From: Prevotella sp. UBA2746
Lineage (GTDB): Bacteria; Bacteroidota; Bacteroidia; Bacteroidales; Bacteroidaceae
Assembly (NCBI GenBank): GCA_002353555.1
Contig: DEJO01000017.1
Span: 146-6,139 of the forward strand
Length of the DNA stretch: 5,994 nt
Direction: 5' to 3'
Shown here one piece after another: positions 1 through 5,994 of the stretch (position 1 is the first letter of the stretch; each line of letters begins with the position of its first letter). The notes under the pieces were generated by a model. It did no database searches. It saw only the letters and a list, made by a program, of their open reading frames with translations, and was not told the origin of the DNA. Made by a program: the position numbers and the translations under genes.

Positions 1-327
1 GTGAGCATCGACGCCCCCTTCCAGGACGGTGAAGACAACTGCATGCTTGACGTCATGCCCTCGGGTGACGACAGCCGTACCGACAGAAAAGTGGACCACG
101 AATCAATGGCTCTTGAACTGATGACCGTGCTGAACAAGGTTCTCAAGGAGCGTGAGCGCACAATTATCTGTGAGTGCTTTGGCATCAACGGACCCGAGAA
201 AGGTCTTGAGGAGATTGGCGACAAGCTGGGACTCACTCGCGAGCGCGTACGTCAGATCAGGGAAAAGAGCATTGCCAAGCTCCGCGACAGTGGAAACGCT
301 AAAATCCTCATGAAATATTTGGGATAA
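1..327 (+). CDS. rpoD: RNA polymerase primary sigma factor RpoD, C-terminal part (5' end outside window)
   Basis: This is the last 108 codons of the housekeeping sigma-70 factor, which directs core RNA polymerase to promoters. Seen: a region 3 tail with SIDAPF and GEDN (residues 2-13 of the fragment), then region 4 from about residue 38. The region 4.2 helix-turn-helix, which contacts the promoter -35/-33 element, lies at about 68-94 (LEEIGDKLGLTRERVRQIRE). The protein ends in KYLG, as Bacteroidota RpoD proteins do. Bacteroidota RpoD is usually about 285-290 residues, so roughly 60% lies upstream of the window. The GTG at position 1 is almost certainly an internal valine codon: the family reads (H)(I/V)S(V/I)DAPF here, and regions 1.2-3.0 would otherwise be missing. 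Region 4 looks intact. Its own promoter is not in the window. The next gene starts 56 bp downstream on the same strand, behind a candidate terminator hairpin. Confidence 0.95.
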   Translation: MSIDAPFQDGEDNCMLDVMPSGDDSRTDRKVDHESMALELMTVLNKVLKERERTIICECFGINGPEKGLEEIGDKLGLTRERVRQIREKSIAKLRDSGNAKILMKYLG

Positions 328-368
328 AAAGTTTCTGCAAAAAAGCACATAAATAGGAAAAATATTAG

Positions 369-376
369 TATCTTTG
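369..376 (+). promoter_or_regulatory. Candidate Bacteroidota -7 promoter box (TATCTTTG)
   Basis: TATCTTTG matches exactly the TAnnTTTG -7 consensus known for the Bacteroidota primary sigma factor. No TTTG or TTG is present at the expected -33 position (about 343-349, reading aagcaca), so the upstream half is weak or absent. The DNA before it (336-366) is A-rich. Transcription from this box would start at about 379-384, practically on the ATG of the following gene, leaving little or no 5' leader. It is the only consensus-like box in the 56-bp gap and would drive the outer-membrane protein gene and probably the addAB-like genes. The role is inferred. Confidence 0.55.
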
Positions 377-407
377 CATTTTGATGAAAGTGCAAAGATA
401 TTTTTTT
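369..407 (+). terminator. Perfect 10-bp inverted repeat plus T7 tract, possible rpoD terminator
   Basis: The arms TATCTTTGCA (369-378) and TGCAAAGATA (391-400) are exact reverse complements around a 12-nt loop, and seven Ts follow at 401-407. In RNA arriving from rpoD this has the form of an intrinsic terminator, 42 bp after the rpoD stop. Weak points are only three G/C pairs in the stem, a loop longer than usual, and the fact that the right arm and T tract are also codons 3-8 of the next gene. The left arm doubles as the -7 promoter box, so RNA started at that promoter would lack the left arm and escape the hairpin. Terminator function is an inference from shape. Confidence 0.35.
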
Positions 408-2474
408 GTCATAATTCTGGCTGCGATGTTTCTGCAGGCAACGCAGCTGTTCGGTAGGGAAAGTGCTGACACTGTGCTTCTCAACCGGATATTCAATTAT
501 GCGCAAACCATCGACACCACTTCCGTTGAAGGATCATATACCTATGCATACCATCGCTTCTTCATCAGTACCGACAAACGCAATGCCATTCTTCTCGCTG
601 TGCCCACTATGTATGGTGTGGCTCATGGTGGTGCGAGGAAATTTGCTGGAGAGTTTTTTGAAAAGATTAATTTTCATGGTATCGGGAAGTTTGAAATGGT
701 GCCTCTGCTTGATGTCAACACTATCCCCCACCGCCGTCGCACGTTGACAACCCTGCTGAAATATTTTACTCCGGAGATTTATGAGGTGACAATCATTGAG
801 GGGAATATGTTGTCGCCGTTCAACAGGGCAAACCGACACTTCTATACCTACAAGTTTATCAACCTCAGTAGTGATATTGTCAAATTGGTCTTCAAAGCCA
901 GGATTGACAATACGCAATTGCTCTCCGGACGGGCAATGATTGACAAACAAACGGGGCGCATCGTCAGTACGGAACTGTATGGCGAGCATGACATGATTCG
1001 CTTCCGGTTGTCACTGACAATGGGTGAAGAAGGGCTGAAATCGCTTCTTCCGATAAAATGTGAGCTCAAAAGTCGCTTCCGTTTTATTGGCAGTCAGATA
1101 TCAGCCAGCTATATCTATCACTACGACTTGCCGGATTTCGGTTGCGACTCGCTGGCGCTGAGATATGGCGTTAATGCTGCTAACGACTCTCTCATCAAAG
1201 AGAAGTTGGCTGAAATACGTACAGAACCTCTGACGAAAGATGAGGAAAATGTTTTTGAACGTTACTATGATGACGTATTGCAGCGATATGAACGTGCAGC
1301 ACGCGATACCGTCCCCGAAGAGGTGAAGCGGAAAAAGAATCTCGCAAAGTATGTGTTTTGGGATATTCTTGGCGATCACGTGCTGAACAGGATAAAGTCG
1401 AAGTTCGGTTCAAACGATCAGGGCTACCTGCGAATAAGTCCCATCTTGAATCCTCTCTATTTGGGCTATAGCGACCGGAGAGGACTCACCTATAAGTTTG
1501 ATGTCAGGTGTGGATACAGTTTCACACCCAACCGCGACATCACGATTCGCTTGAAGGCGGGTTACAGTTTCAAGCAAAAGCAACTGTTCTATTATATTCC
1601 TTTCAGATTTAATTATAACAAGAGACGACATGCCCATATCGCTATTGACTTTGATCACGGCCGGCATATCTACAACTCGGATGTGAAGAATAAAGTTGAC
1701 GAAACCATCATCGACTCGCTCGATATCCCTAACTTGCAACTTGACTATTTTCGTGATACCCATCTGAACATCTACAATAATTACGACATCTCCGACCAAT
1801 GGAGTTTCAATGCCGGTTTCTCATTTCATAACCGTCAGGCTATTAAGCCAAAAGCATTCAAGATGTTAGGCTTTGAGACTCGTTTCAGGTCGGCTGCCCC
1901 CAGACTGGAAGTGCAATACAGGCCTTTGGGATGGAGCGGCCCCATCGTGACCCTCGACTATGAACGGGGAATCAAGGGGTTCCTGAAGTCAAACAGCGAA
2001 TACGAGAGATGGGAGATAGACGGTTCCTACATTCATCGCCTGCATAGCCTGCGATCTATCTCGATGAGGTTGGGAGCTGGAATGTACACCATGAAACAGG
2101 CTGAGAACTATTTTCTTGACTTCACCAATTTCCGGGAGAACAACATTCCTGGCGGATGGAATGATGACTGGAGCGGTGAGTTTGAGCTATTGCGGAGTGC
2201 CTGGTATAACTCCTCACGCTATTACATACGTGCTAACGGGACGTATGAGTCGCCGCTGCTGTTGGCCAGCCGTATTCCATGGTGTGGACACTTTATCGAG
2301 ATTGAACGCCTATATCTCGGAGCTGTCATGGCTGAAGAAATGAAGCCCTACATCGAATTTGGCTATGGATTCAAAACCAGGCTGGCCTCTTTGGGGGCTT
2401 TCGTCGGTAACAAGAATGGACGGTTCGAACGTGTGGGCGTACGCTTCGGGTTTGAACTATTCAGAAAGTGGTGA
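384..2474 (+). CDS. Exported DUF5686-like outer-membrane beta-barrel protein
   Basis: This 696-residue protein is of unknown function and probably sits in the outer membrane. Seen: an N-terminal signal peptide (MKVQR, then a hydrophobic core at about residues 6-19, cleavage perhaps after G24), with no lipobox cysteine. A mixed domain covers about 27-240 and contains NTQLLSGRAMIDKQTG at 176-191, a pattern I associate with DUF5686. A charged helical linker follows (about 265-335). From about 350 (ISPILNPLYLGYS) to the end there are many short strands rich in alternating aromatic residues, and the last strand ends in an aromatic residue (FRKW), as outer-membrane barrels do. Family members usually carry an N-terminal carboxypeptidase-regulatory-like domain, which is absent here. 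ATG 384 is preferred over TTG 381: both keep the signal peptide, the in-frame stop at 366 bars longer starts, and ATG 426 would destroy it. No Shine-Dalgarno sequence is visible. The family call is from pattern memory; the barrel and secretion calls are firmer. Confidence 0.75.
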   Translation: MKVQRYFFVIILAAMFLQATQLFGRESADTVLLNRIFNYAQTIDTTSVEGSYTYAYHRFFISTDKRNAILLAVPTMYGVAHGGARKFAGEFFEKINFHGIGKFEMVPLLDVNTIPHRRRTLTTLLKYFTPEIYEVTIIEGNMLSPFNRANRHFYTYKFINLSSDIVKLVFKARIDNTQLLSGRAMIDKQTGRIVSTELYGEHDMIRFRLSLTMGEEGLKSLLPIKCELKSRFRFIGSQISASYIYHYDLPDFGCDSLALRYGVNAANDSLIKEKLAEIRTEPLTKDEENVFERYYDDVLQRYERAARDTVPEEVKRKKNLAKYVFWDILGDHVLNRIKSKFGSNDQGYLRISPILNPLYLGYSDRRGLTYKFDVRCGYSFTPNRDITIRLKAGYSFKQKQLFYYIPFRFNYNKRRHAHIAIDFDHGRHIYNSDVKNKVDETIIDSLDIPNLQLDYFRDTHLNIYNNYDISDQWSFNAGFSFHNRQAIKPKAFKMLGFETRFRSAAPRLEVQYRPLGWSGPIVTLDYERGIKGFLKSNSEYERWEIDGSYIHRLHSLRSISMRLGAGMYTMKQAENYFLDFTNFRENNIPGGWNDDWSGEFELLRSAWYNSSRYYIRANGTYESPLLLASRIPWCGHFIEIERLYLGAVMAEEMKPYIEFGYGFKTRLASLGAFVGNKNGRFERVGVRFGFELFRKW

Positions 2475-2507
2475 TTTCAATAGTAATGAATAACTGAATA
2501 CACAGCA

Positions 2508-5500
2508 ATGAACAATCTAACGGTTTATAAAGCGAGCGCTGGTTCTGGAAAGACGTTTCGATTGGCAGTAGCATATATAAAACTGCTTATTAACGACCCG
2601 ATGTCCTATCGCAACATCCTTGCAGTCACTTTTACCAACAAGGCTACCGAGGAAATGAAGAACCGAATCCTCAGCCAGCTCTACGGAATATGGAAGCAAT
2701 TGCCTGATTCTAAGGATTACATGCAAAAAGTTGTAGAAGAACTCGAGGTCACTCAGGAGTTTGCCTCTGAGCGAGCAGCCATTGCCCTCTCAAATCTTCT
2801 ACACAATTACAGCTATTTCCGCGTAGAAACGATAGATGCGTTTTTCCAAAGCGTTCTTCGGAATCTGGCGAGAGAACTGGAACTGACAGCCAACCTGCAT
2901 ATTGGCCTGAATGACGTCCAGGTTGAAGAACAGGCCGTTGACAACCTGATTGACAGTCTACAGAAAAACAGCGTCGAACTGATATGGATCATGGACTATA
3001 TCCGTGAAAGCATCGATGAAGATCAATCATGGAATATTATCAGCAAAATCAAGTCGTTTGGCATCAACATCATAAAAGATATTTATAAAGCCCACGGAAA
3101 GGAACTGAACAAGGTACTTCATGAAAAAGACTTCTTCAGCCATTACGCTTCAACTCTTAAACAAATCATGAAAGAGGCCAAGGAAAGTATGGTTCCTTTC
3201 ATAGAAAGCTATGACAGCATTCTCAATCGCTATCAGCTCACAGCAGATGATTTCTTGTATGGGAAAGGTGGCCCTTCCGGCTATTTTGAAAAGTTGAAAG
3301 AGGGTCGATTTGCAGATGAAACGATAAAGGGTAAGCGTATAGAGGATGCGATAGCCGATCCCATGAAATGGCTGAAAGCTCCTGACAGGAAAGGGGGAAC
3401 GCAGGCCTATGACGCTGTCACATCGGGACTTTTCAACTTGTTAGCCGATGCAGAGAATGTGCGTTCCAAGCAGGCTTCGCTCTACCGGTCGGCAAGTATC
3501 ACTTATGAGCATCTCAACCAGTTGAGACTTCTGGATAGCATCGCCTCGAAGTTTGACGAGATAAACAGCTCTGTGAACCGTTTCATGCTCAGTGAAACAC
3601 AGTCCTTGCTCAACGAACTCATCAAGGATTCTGATTCTCCGTTCATCTTCGAAAAGATTGGCGCTCAGCTTCAGCACGTGATGATTGATGAGTTCCAGGA
3701 TACCAGCACAATACAATGGAAGAATTTCAAGGTGTTGCTGAAGGAATGCCTGAGCCACGAGCAATCAAGATGTCTCATCGTTGGCGACGTGAAACAGAGC
3801 ATCTACCGATGGCGCTCCGGCGATTGGCGATTGCTTAACAATATTGAGCAGGAATTTCCTGAACTGAATCTGAAGCCGCAGCCTCTCAATAGCAATCGAC
3901 GCTCGTACAAGAACATTATAGATTTCAACAATGCCTTCTTTGAGCATGCCAAAGAGATAGAATACACCTCATTGGCTAACGACGATTCTCAAGATGCCAG
4001 CCAGCTGACCAAAGCATACGCTGATGTTTTTCAACAATCTGTTGAGGAAACACCATTTGGAGGATATGTCAGAATTGAGCTGCTTCCCAACCAAGATTAC
4101 CAACAAGAAACGCTCAACCGTCTGACAGCAACTCTTGACGACTTGATGGAGAAAGGTGTGCCACCCCACAAAATAGCATTCCTCCTTCGCGGCAACAAGG
4201 CCATACAGCTCATTGCCGACCACCTGACGAAAGTCCGGCCCAACCTGAAACTGGTTTCGGAAGACGCTTTCCGATTGGACTCGTCGCCTGCTGTCAACAT
4301 CCTGATTCAGGCTCTTCATTACATGACCCATCGTGACGACATGCTGTCGAAAGCCACACTCGTCAAGTATTACCAACGTTGGATTCTGGGGAACAACGTG
4401 AGCGACAATGAACTCTTCACCGACTTGCAGCAATTAGACCAACTGCTTCCCATTGAGTTTTTCAGCTCTGTTGACGATTTGCTCTCGCTGCCTGTCTATG
4501 ATTTGGCGGAGACTCTATTCTCGCTGTTTCATCTGGAACGTCTGAAAGAGCAAAGTGCTTACGTCTGTGCTTTCTACGATCAGTTCAGCAATTTCCTGAA
4601 AGACAACATTGCAGATATTGAAGCATTCTTGGAAGCATGGGAAGAAAGCATTCATGAAAAGACCATTCAGAACGAAGAAGGAACAGGCATCAGGTTGTTT
4701 ACTATACATAAAAGTAAAGGACTGGAATTTGATTATGTCCTGATGCCCTTCTGCGACTGGCAATTGGAGAAAAGGTCTATCCTCTGGTGCGTGCCGCCGG
4801 CAGATGCAGAACCATTCAATCAACTGCCGCTCATCCCTGTCGACTATACTTCGAAGATGAAGGATTCCGTCTATCGTGACAGCTACCTTTATGAGCATTT
4901 ACAGAATACCGTTGACAACCTGAACTTGCTCTATGTTGCTTTCACCCGTGCGAGAAAAGCCCTGATAGTGACAGGATGCAAGAGTCGAGGCCGTTCGGTC
5001 CTCATCGAAAAGTGCCTTCCTGAAGTAGCTAAAGAATTGAAGGATTCGGTGATGACAGGAGGTGAGCAAAAAACAGATACGATATTCTTTGAATATGGAA
5101 ACCTCGAACCTTACAAGGCAGGTATAGCACGCAAATCGGATAACGTTTTCCTGCAACCATCCGAATCAATTCAGTTGGAGCTACACAGTTACTCAAAGAA
5201 AGTTGATTTCCGCCAGAGCAACAAGAGCCGTGACTTCATCGTGGGTACCGATGAGGAGGAACGCCAGAAGACGTATATACAGATAGGCAGCGTCCTTCAT
5301 TACATTTTCTCTACTATCCGGACTACAGAAGATGTTCCGGCGGCATTGGCAAAAATGGAATTAGAGGGTGTCCTCTACGACGACACGATGACTCGCCAGA
5401 AGTTGACGAAGCTTATCTCCGATAGGCTCAGCAGTCCGAAAGTGGCCGACTGGTTCTCTGACCGCTGGCAATTGTTCAATGAGTGCACCATACTCTTCGT

Positions 5501-5714
5501 CAATCCTGACGACGGAAGTGTTGTTGAACGCCGTCCTGACCGCGTCATGTATGATGGTCGCCAGATGGTAGTTGTCGACTTTAAGTTTGGATCTCCCAAA
5601 GACGGCCATAAAGACCAGGTCAGAAACTACATGAAACGGCTGGACGAAATGGGCTATCCAGACATCAAGGGATACCTCTGGTATGTATTCAGTAACCAAA
5701 TCGAAGAAGTATAG
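2508..5714 (+). CDS. addA: AddA/RecB-like ATP-dependent helicase-nuclease subunit (UvrD superfamily 1)
   Basis: This 1068-residue protein should unwind and degrade double-strand DNA ends to start RecA-dependent recombination, acting with the AddB-like product of the next gene. All core superfamily 1A helicase motifs are visible: Walker A ASAGSGKT (9-16), Ia VTFTNKATEEM (40-50), TIDAFF (108-113), Walker B MIDEFQDT (392-399), III GDVKQSIYRWR (426-436), IV NSNRRS (461-466), V TIHKSKGLEF (732-741) and VI YVAFTRAR (809-816). The C-terminal PD-(D/E)XK nuclease appears intact: GSVLH with H931, E992 in FNE, D1011 in RPDR, D1024 and K1026 in VVVDFKFG, then QVRNY (1037-1041). The stretches at about 130-380 and 480-720 would be the helical insert domains 1B and 2B. 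ATG 2508 is the only sensible start, since an in-frame TGA lies at 2487. It follows the previous gene by 33 bp with no clear ribosome binding site or promoter. RecB-like naming is equally defensible; pairing with an AddB-like gene favours AddA. Confidence 0.9.
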   Translation: MNNLTVYKASAGSGKTFRLAVAYIKLLINDPMSYRNILAVTFTNKATEEMKNRILSQLYGIWKQLPDSKDYMQKVVEELEVTQEFASERAAIALSNLLHNYSYFRVETIDAFFQSVLRNLARELELTANLHIGLNDVQVEEQAVDNLIDSLQKNSVELIWIMDYIRESIDEDQSWNIISKIKSFGINIIKDIYKAHGKELNKVLHEKDFFSHYASTLKQIMKEAKESMVPFIESYDSILNRYQLTADDFLYGKGGPSGYFEKLKEGRFADETIKGKRIEDAIADPMKWLKAPDRKGGTQAYDAVTSGLFNLLADAENVRSKQASLYRSASITYEHLNQLRLLDSIASKFDEINSSVNRFMLSETQSLLNELIKDSDSPFIFEKIGAQLQHVMIDEFQDTSTIQWKNFKVLLKECLSHEQSRCLIVGDVKQSIYRWRSGDWRLLNNIEQEFPELNLKPQPLNSNRRSYKNIIDFNNAFFEHAKEIEYTSLANDDSQDASQLTKAYADVFQQSVEETPFGGYVRIELLPNQDYQQETLNRLTATLDDLMEKGVPPHKIAFLLRGNKAIQLIADHLTKVRPNLKLVSEDAFRLDSSPAVNILIQALHYMTHRDDMLSKATLVKYYQRWILGNNVSDNELFTDLQQLDQLLPIEFFSSVDDLLSLPVYDLAETLFSLFHLERLKEQSAYVCAFYDQFSNFLKDNIADIEAFLEAWEESIHEKTIQNEEGTGIRLFTIHKSKGLEFDYVLMPFCDWQLEKRSILWCVPPADAEPFNQLPLIPVDYTSKMKDSVYRDSYLYEHLQNTVDNLNLLYVAFTRARKALIVTGCKSRGRSVLIEKCLPEVAKELKDSVMTGGEQKTDTIFFEYGNLEPYKAGIARKSDNVFLQPSESIQLELHSYSKKVDFRQSNKSRDFIVGTDEEERQKTYIQIGSVLHYIFSTIRTTEDVPAALAKMELEGVLYDDTMTRQKLTKLISDRLSSPKVADWFSDRWQLFNECTILFVNPDDGSVVERRPDRVMYDGRQMVVVDFKFGSPKDGHKDQVRNYMKRLDEMGYPDIKGYLWYVFSNQIEEV

Positions 5715-5720
5715 AAAGGA
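5715..5720 (+). promoter_or_regulatory. Shine-Dalgarno-like site (AAAGGA) of the addB-like gene
   Basis: AAAGGA lies directly after the addA-like stop codon and seven bases before ATG 5728. It is the only Shine-Dalgarno-like site properly placed before a gene in this window. It decides the start: an alternative in-frame ATG at 5683 would add 15 residues and overlap the upstream gene by 32 bp, but has no such site and adds no recognisable motif. Confidence 0.5.
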
Positions 5721-5727
5721 AAACAGC

Positions 5728-5994
5728 ATGAACGCCCAATCATACAACAAACCATTTCTGCAATACGTAGCAGAAGATCTCGTGCGCAAGCATGGAACGA
5801 ATCTTTCGCGAATAGCCGTCGTGTTTCCCAACAAACGAGCTTCACTATTCATGAACCAGTATTTGGCCCATAGCACCGACAGACCTCTCTGGAGCCCATC
5901 TTATGTCACCATCAGCGATTTGTTCAGAAACAACAGCAAACTGCAAGTGGCCGATTCCATCAAACTCATTTGCGACCTGCACAAAGTCTTTGTG
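5728..5994 (+). CDS. addB: AddB-like PD-(D/E)XK nuclease/helicase-fold subunit, N-terminal part (3' end outside window)
   Basis: Only the first 89 codons are present and the frame is open to the window edge. In Bacteroidota the gene after an AddA/RecB-like helicase usually encodes a large AddB-like protein with an inactive helicase fold and a C-terminal nuclease. Seen: IAVVFPNKRASLFMNQYL (29-46), which fits the early conserved segment of Bacteroidota AddB-like proteins, where an (I/V)xxFPN(R/K)RA pattern is expected. It is followed by LWSPSYVTISDLFR (54-67), also typical of that group. There is no GxxGxGKT ATP-binding loop in the visible N-terminus, although Bacillus AddB has one there. The helicase-like core and the nuclease domain with possible iron-sulphur cysteines would lie beyond the window. 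Spacing of 13 bp from the upstream gene suggests translation from the same mRNA and assembly into one complex. The assignment rests on context plus these short motifs. Confidence 0.8.
   Translation, partial: MNAQSYNKPFLQYVAEDLVRKHGTNLSRIAVVFPNKRASLFMNQYLAHSTDRPLWSPSYVTISDLFRNNSKLQVADSIKLICDLHKVFV

Noticed and set aside
1..3. GTG as the real start of a short sigma-4 protein
   Set aside because: The residues match the interior of Bacteroidota RpoD (end of region 3), so the frame simply continues upstream of the window.
381..383. TTG as start of the barrel protein gene
   Set aside because: It adds one residue directly before an ATG. The ATG is the more usual codon and gives the same signal peptide.
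534..989. Minus-strand open frame of 151 codons inside the barrel protein gene
   Set aside because: It is fully contained in a well-supported gene and has no separate promoter or motif.
2486..2497. Tiny frame ATG AAT AAC TGA just before the addA-like gene, as a leader peptide
   Set aside because: Three codons with no ribosome binding site or following hairpin. This is expected by chance in A/T-rich spacer DNA.
2475..2507. Possible promoter or terminator between the barrel gene and the addA-like gene
   Set aside because: The 33-bp spacer has no TAnnTTTG box, no inverted repeat and no T tract.
3969..4433. Minus-strand open frame of 154 codons inside the addA-like gene
   Set aside because: The + strand carries an uninterrupted helicase with all motifs in order. 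The antisense product has no family features.
5361..5876. Minus-strand open frame of 171 codons
   Set aside because: It lies opposite the conserved nuclease domain of the addA-like gene and the start of the addB-like gene. It shows no recognisable motif and is explained as a shadow of the coding strand.

Overview
The window looks like ordinary chromosomal DNA from a Bacteroidota bacterium, most likely Bacteroidales and probably close to Prevotella. The grounds are a sigma-70 C-terminus with the Bacteroidota-type ending KYLG, a DUF5686-type outer-membrane protein (a family typical of this phylum), a TAnnTTTG promoter box, little use of Shine-Dalgarno sequences, and an AddA/AddB-like helicase-nuclease pair of Bacteroidota type. 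The genus is an inference; no database search was possible.

Layout, all on the + strand: (1) positions 1-327 hold the 3' part of the housekeeping sigma factor gene rpoD, cut by the window edge. (2) Positions 328-383 are a short A/T-rich gap holding a TATCTTTG promoter box. The box is the left arm of a perfect 10-bp inverted repeat whose right arm lies inside the next gene and is followed by seven Ts. (3) Positions 384-2474 encode an exported protein of 696 residues with a predicted C-terminal beta-barrel. (4) Positions 2508-5714 encode a complete 1068-residue UvrD/RecB-type helicase with a C-terminal PD-(D/E)XK nuclease domain (AddA/RecB-like). (5) Positions 5728-5994 hold the first 89 codons of its probable AddB-like partner, cut by the window edge.

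Genes 3, 4 and 5 are separated by only 33 and 13 bp with no visible terminator or promoter between them, so they probably form one transcription unit starting near 380. The last two genes should make a heterodimeric helicase-nuclease that resects double-strand DNA ends for RecA-dependent repair. The outer-membrane protein has no obvious functional link to them.

No stretch over 300 bases lacks a gene, and there is no RNA gene, mobile element, CRISPR array or disrupted gene. I did not find a convincing new biological system. The most distinctive feature is the inverted repeat wrapped around the start codon at 384, which combines a promoter box, a terminator-like hairpin and a possible leaderless start.
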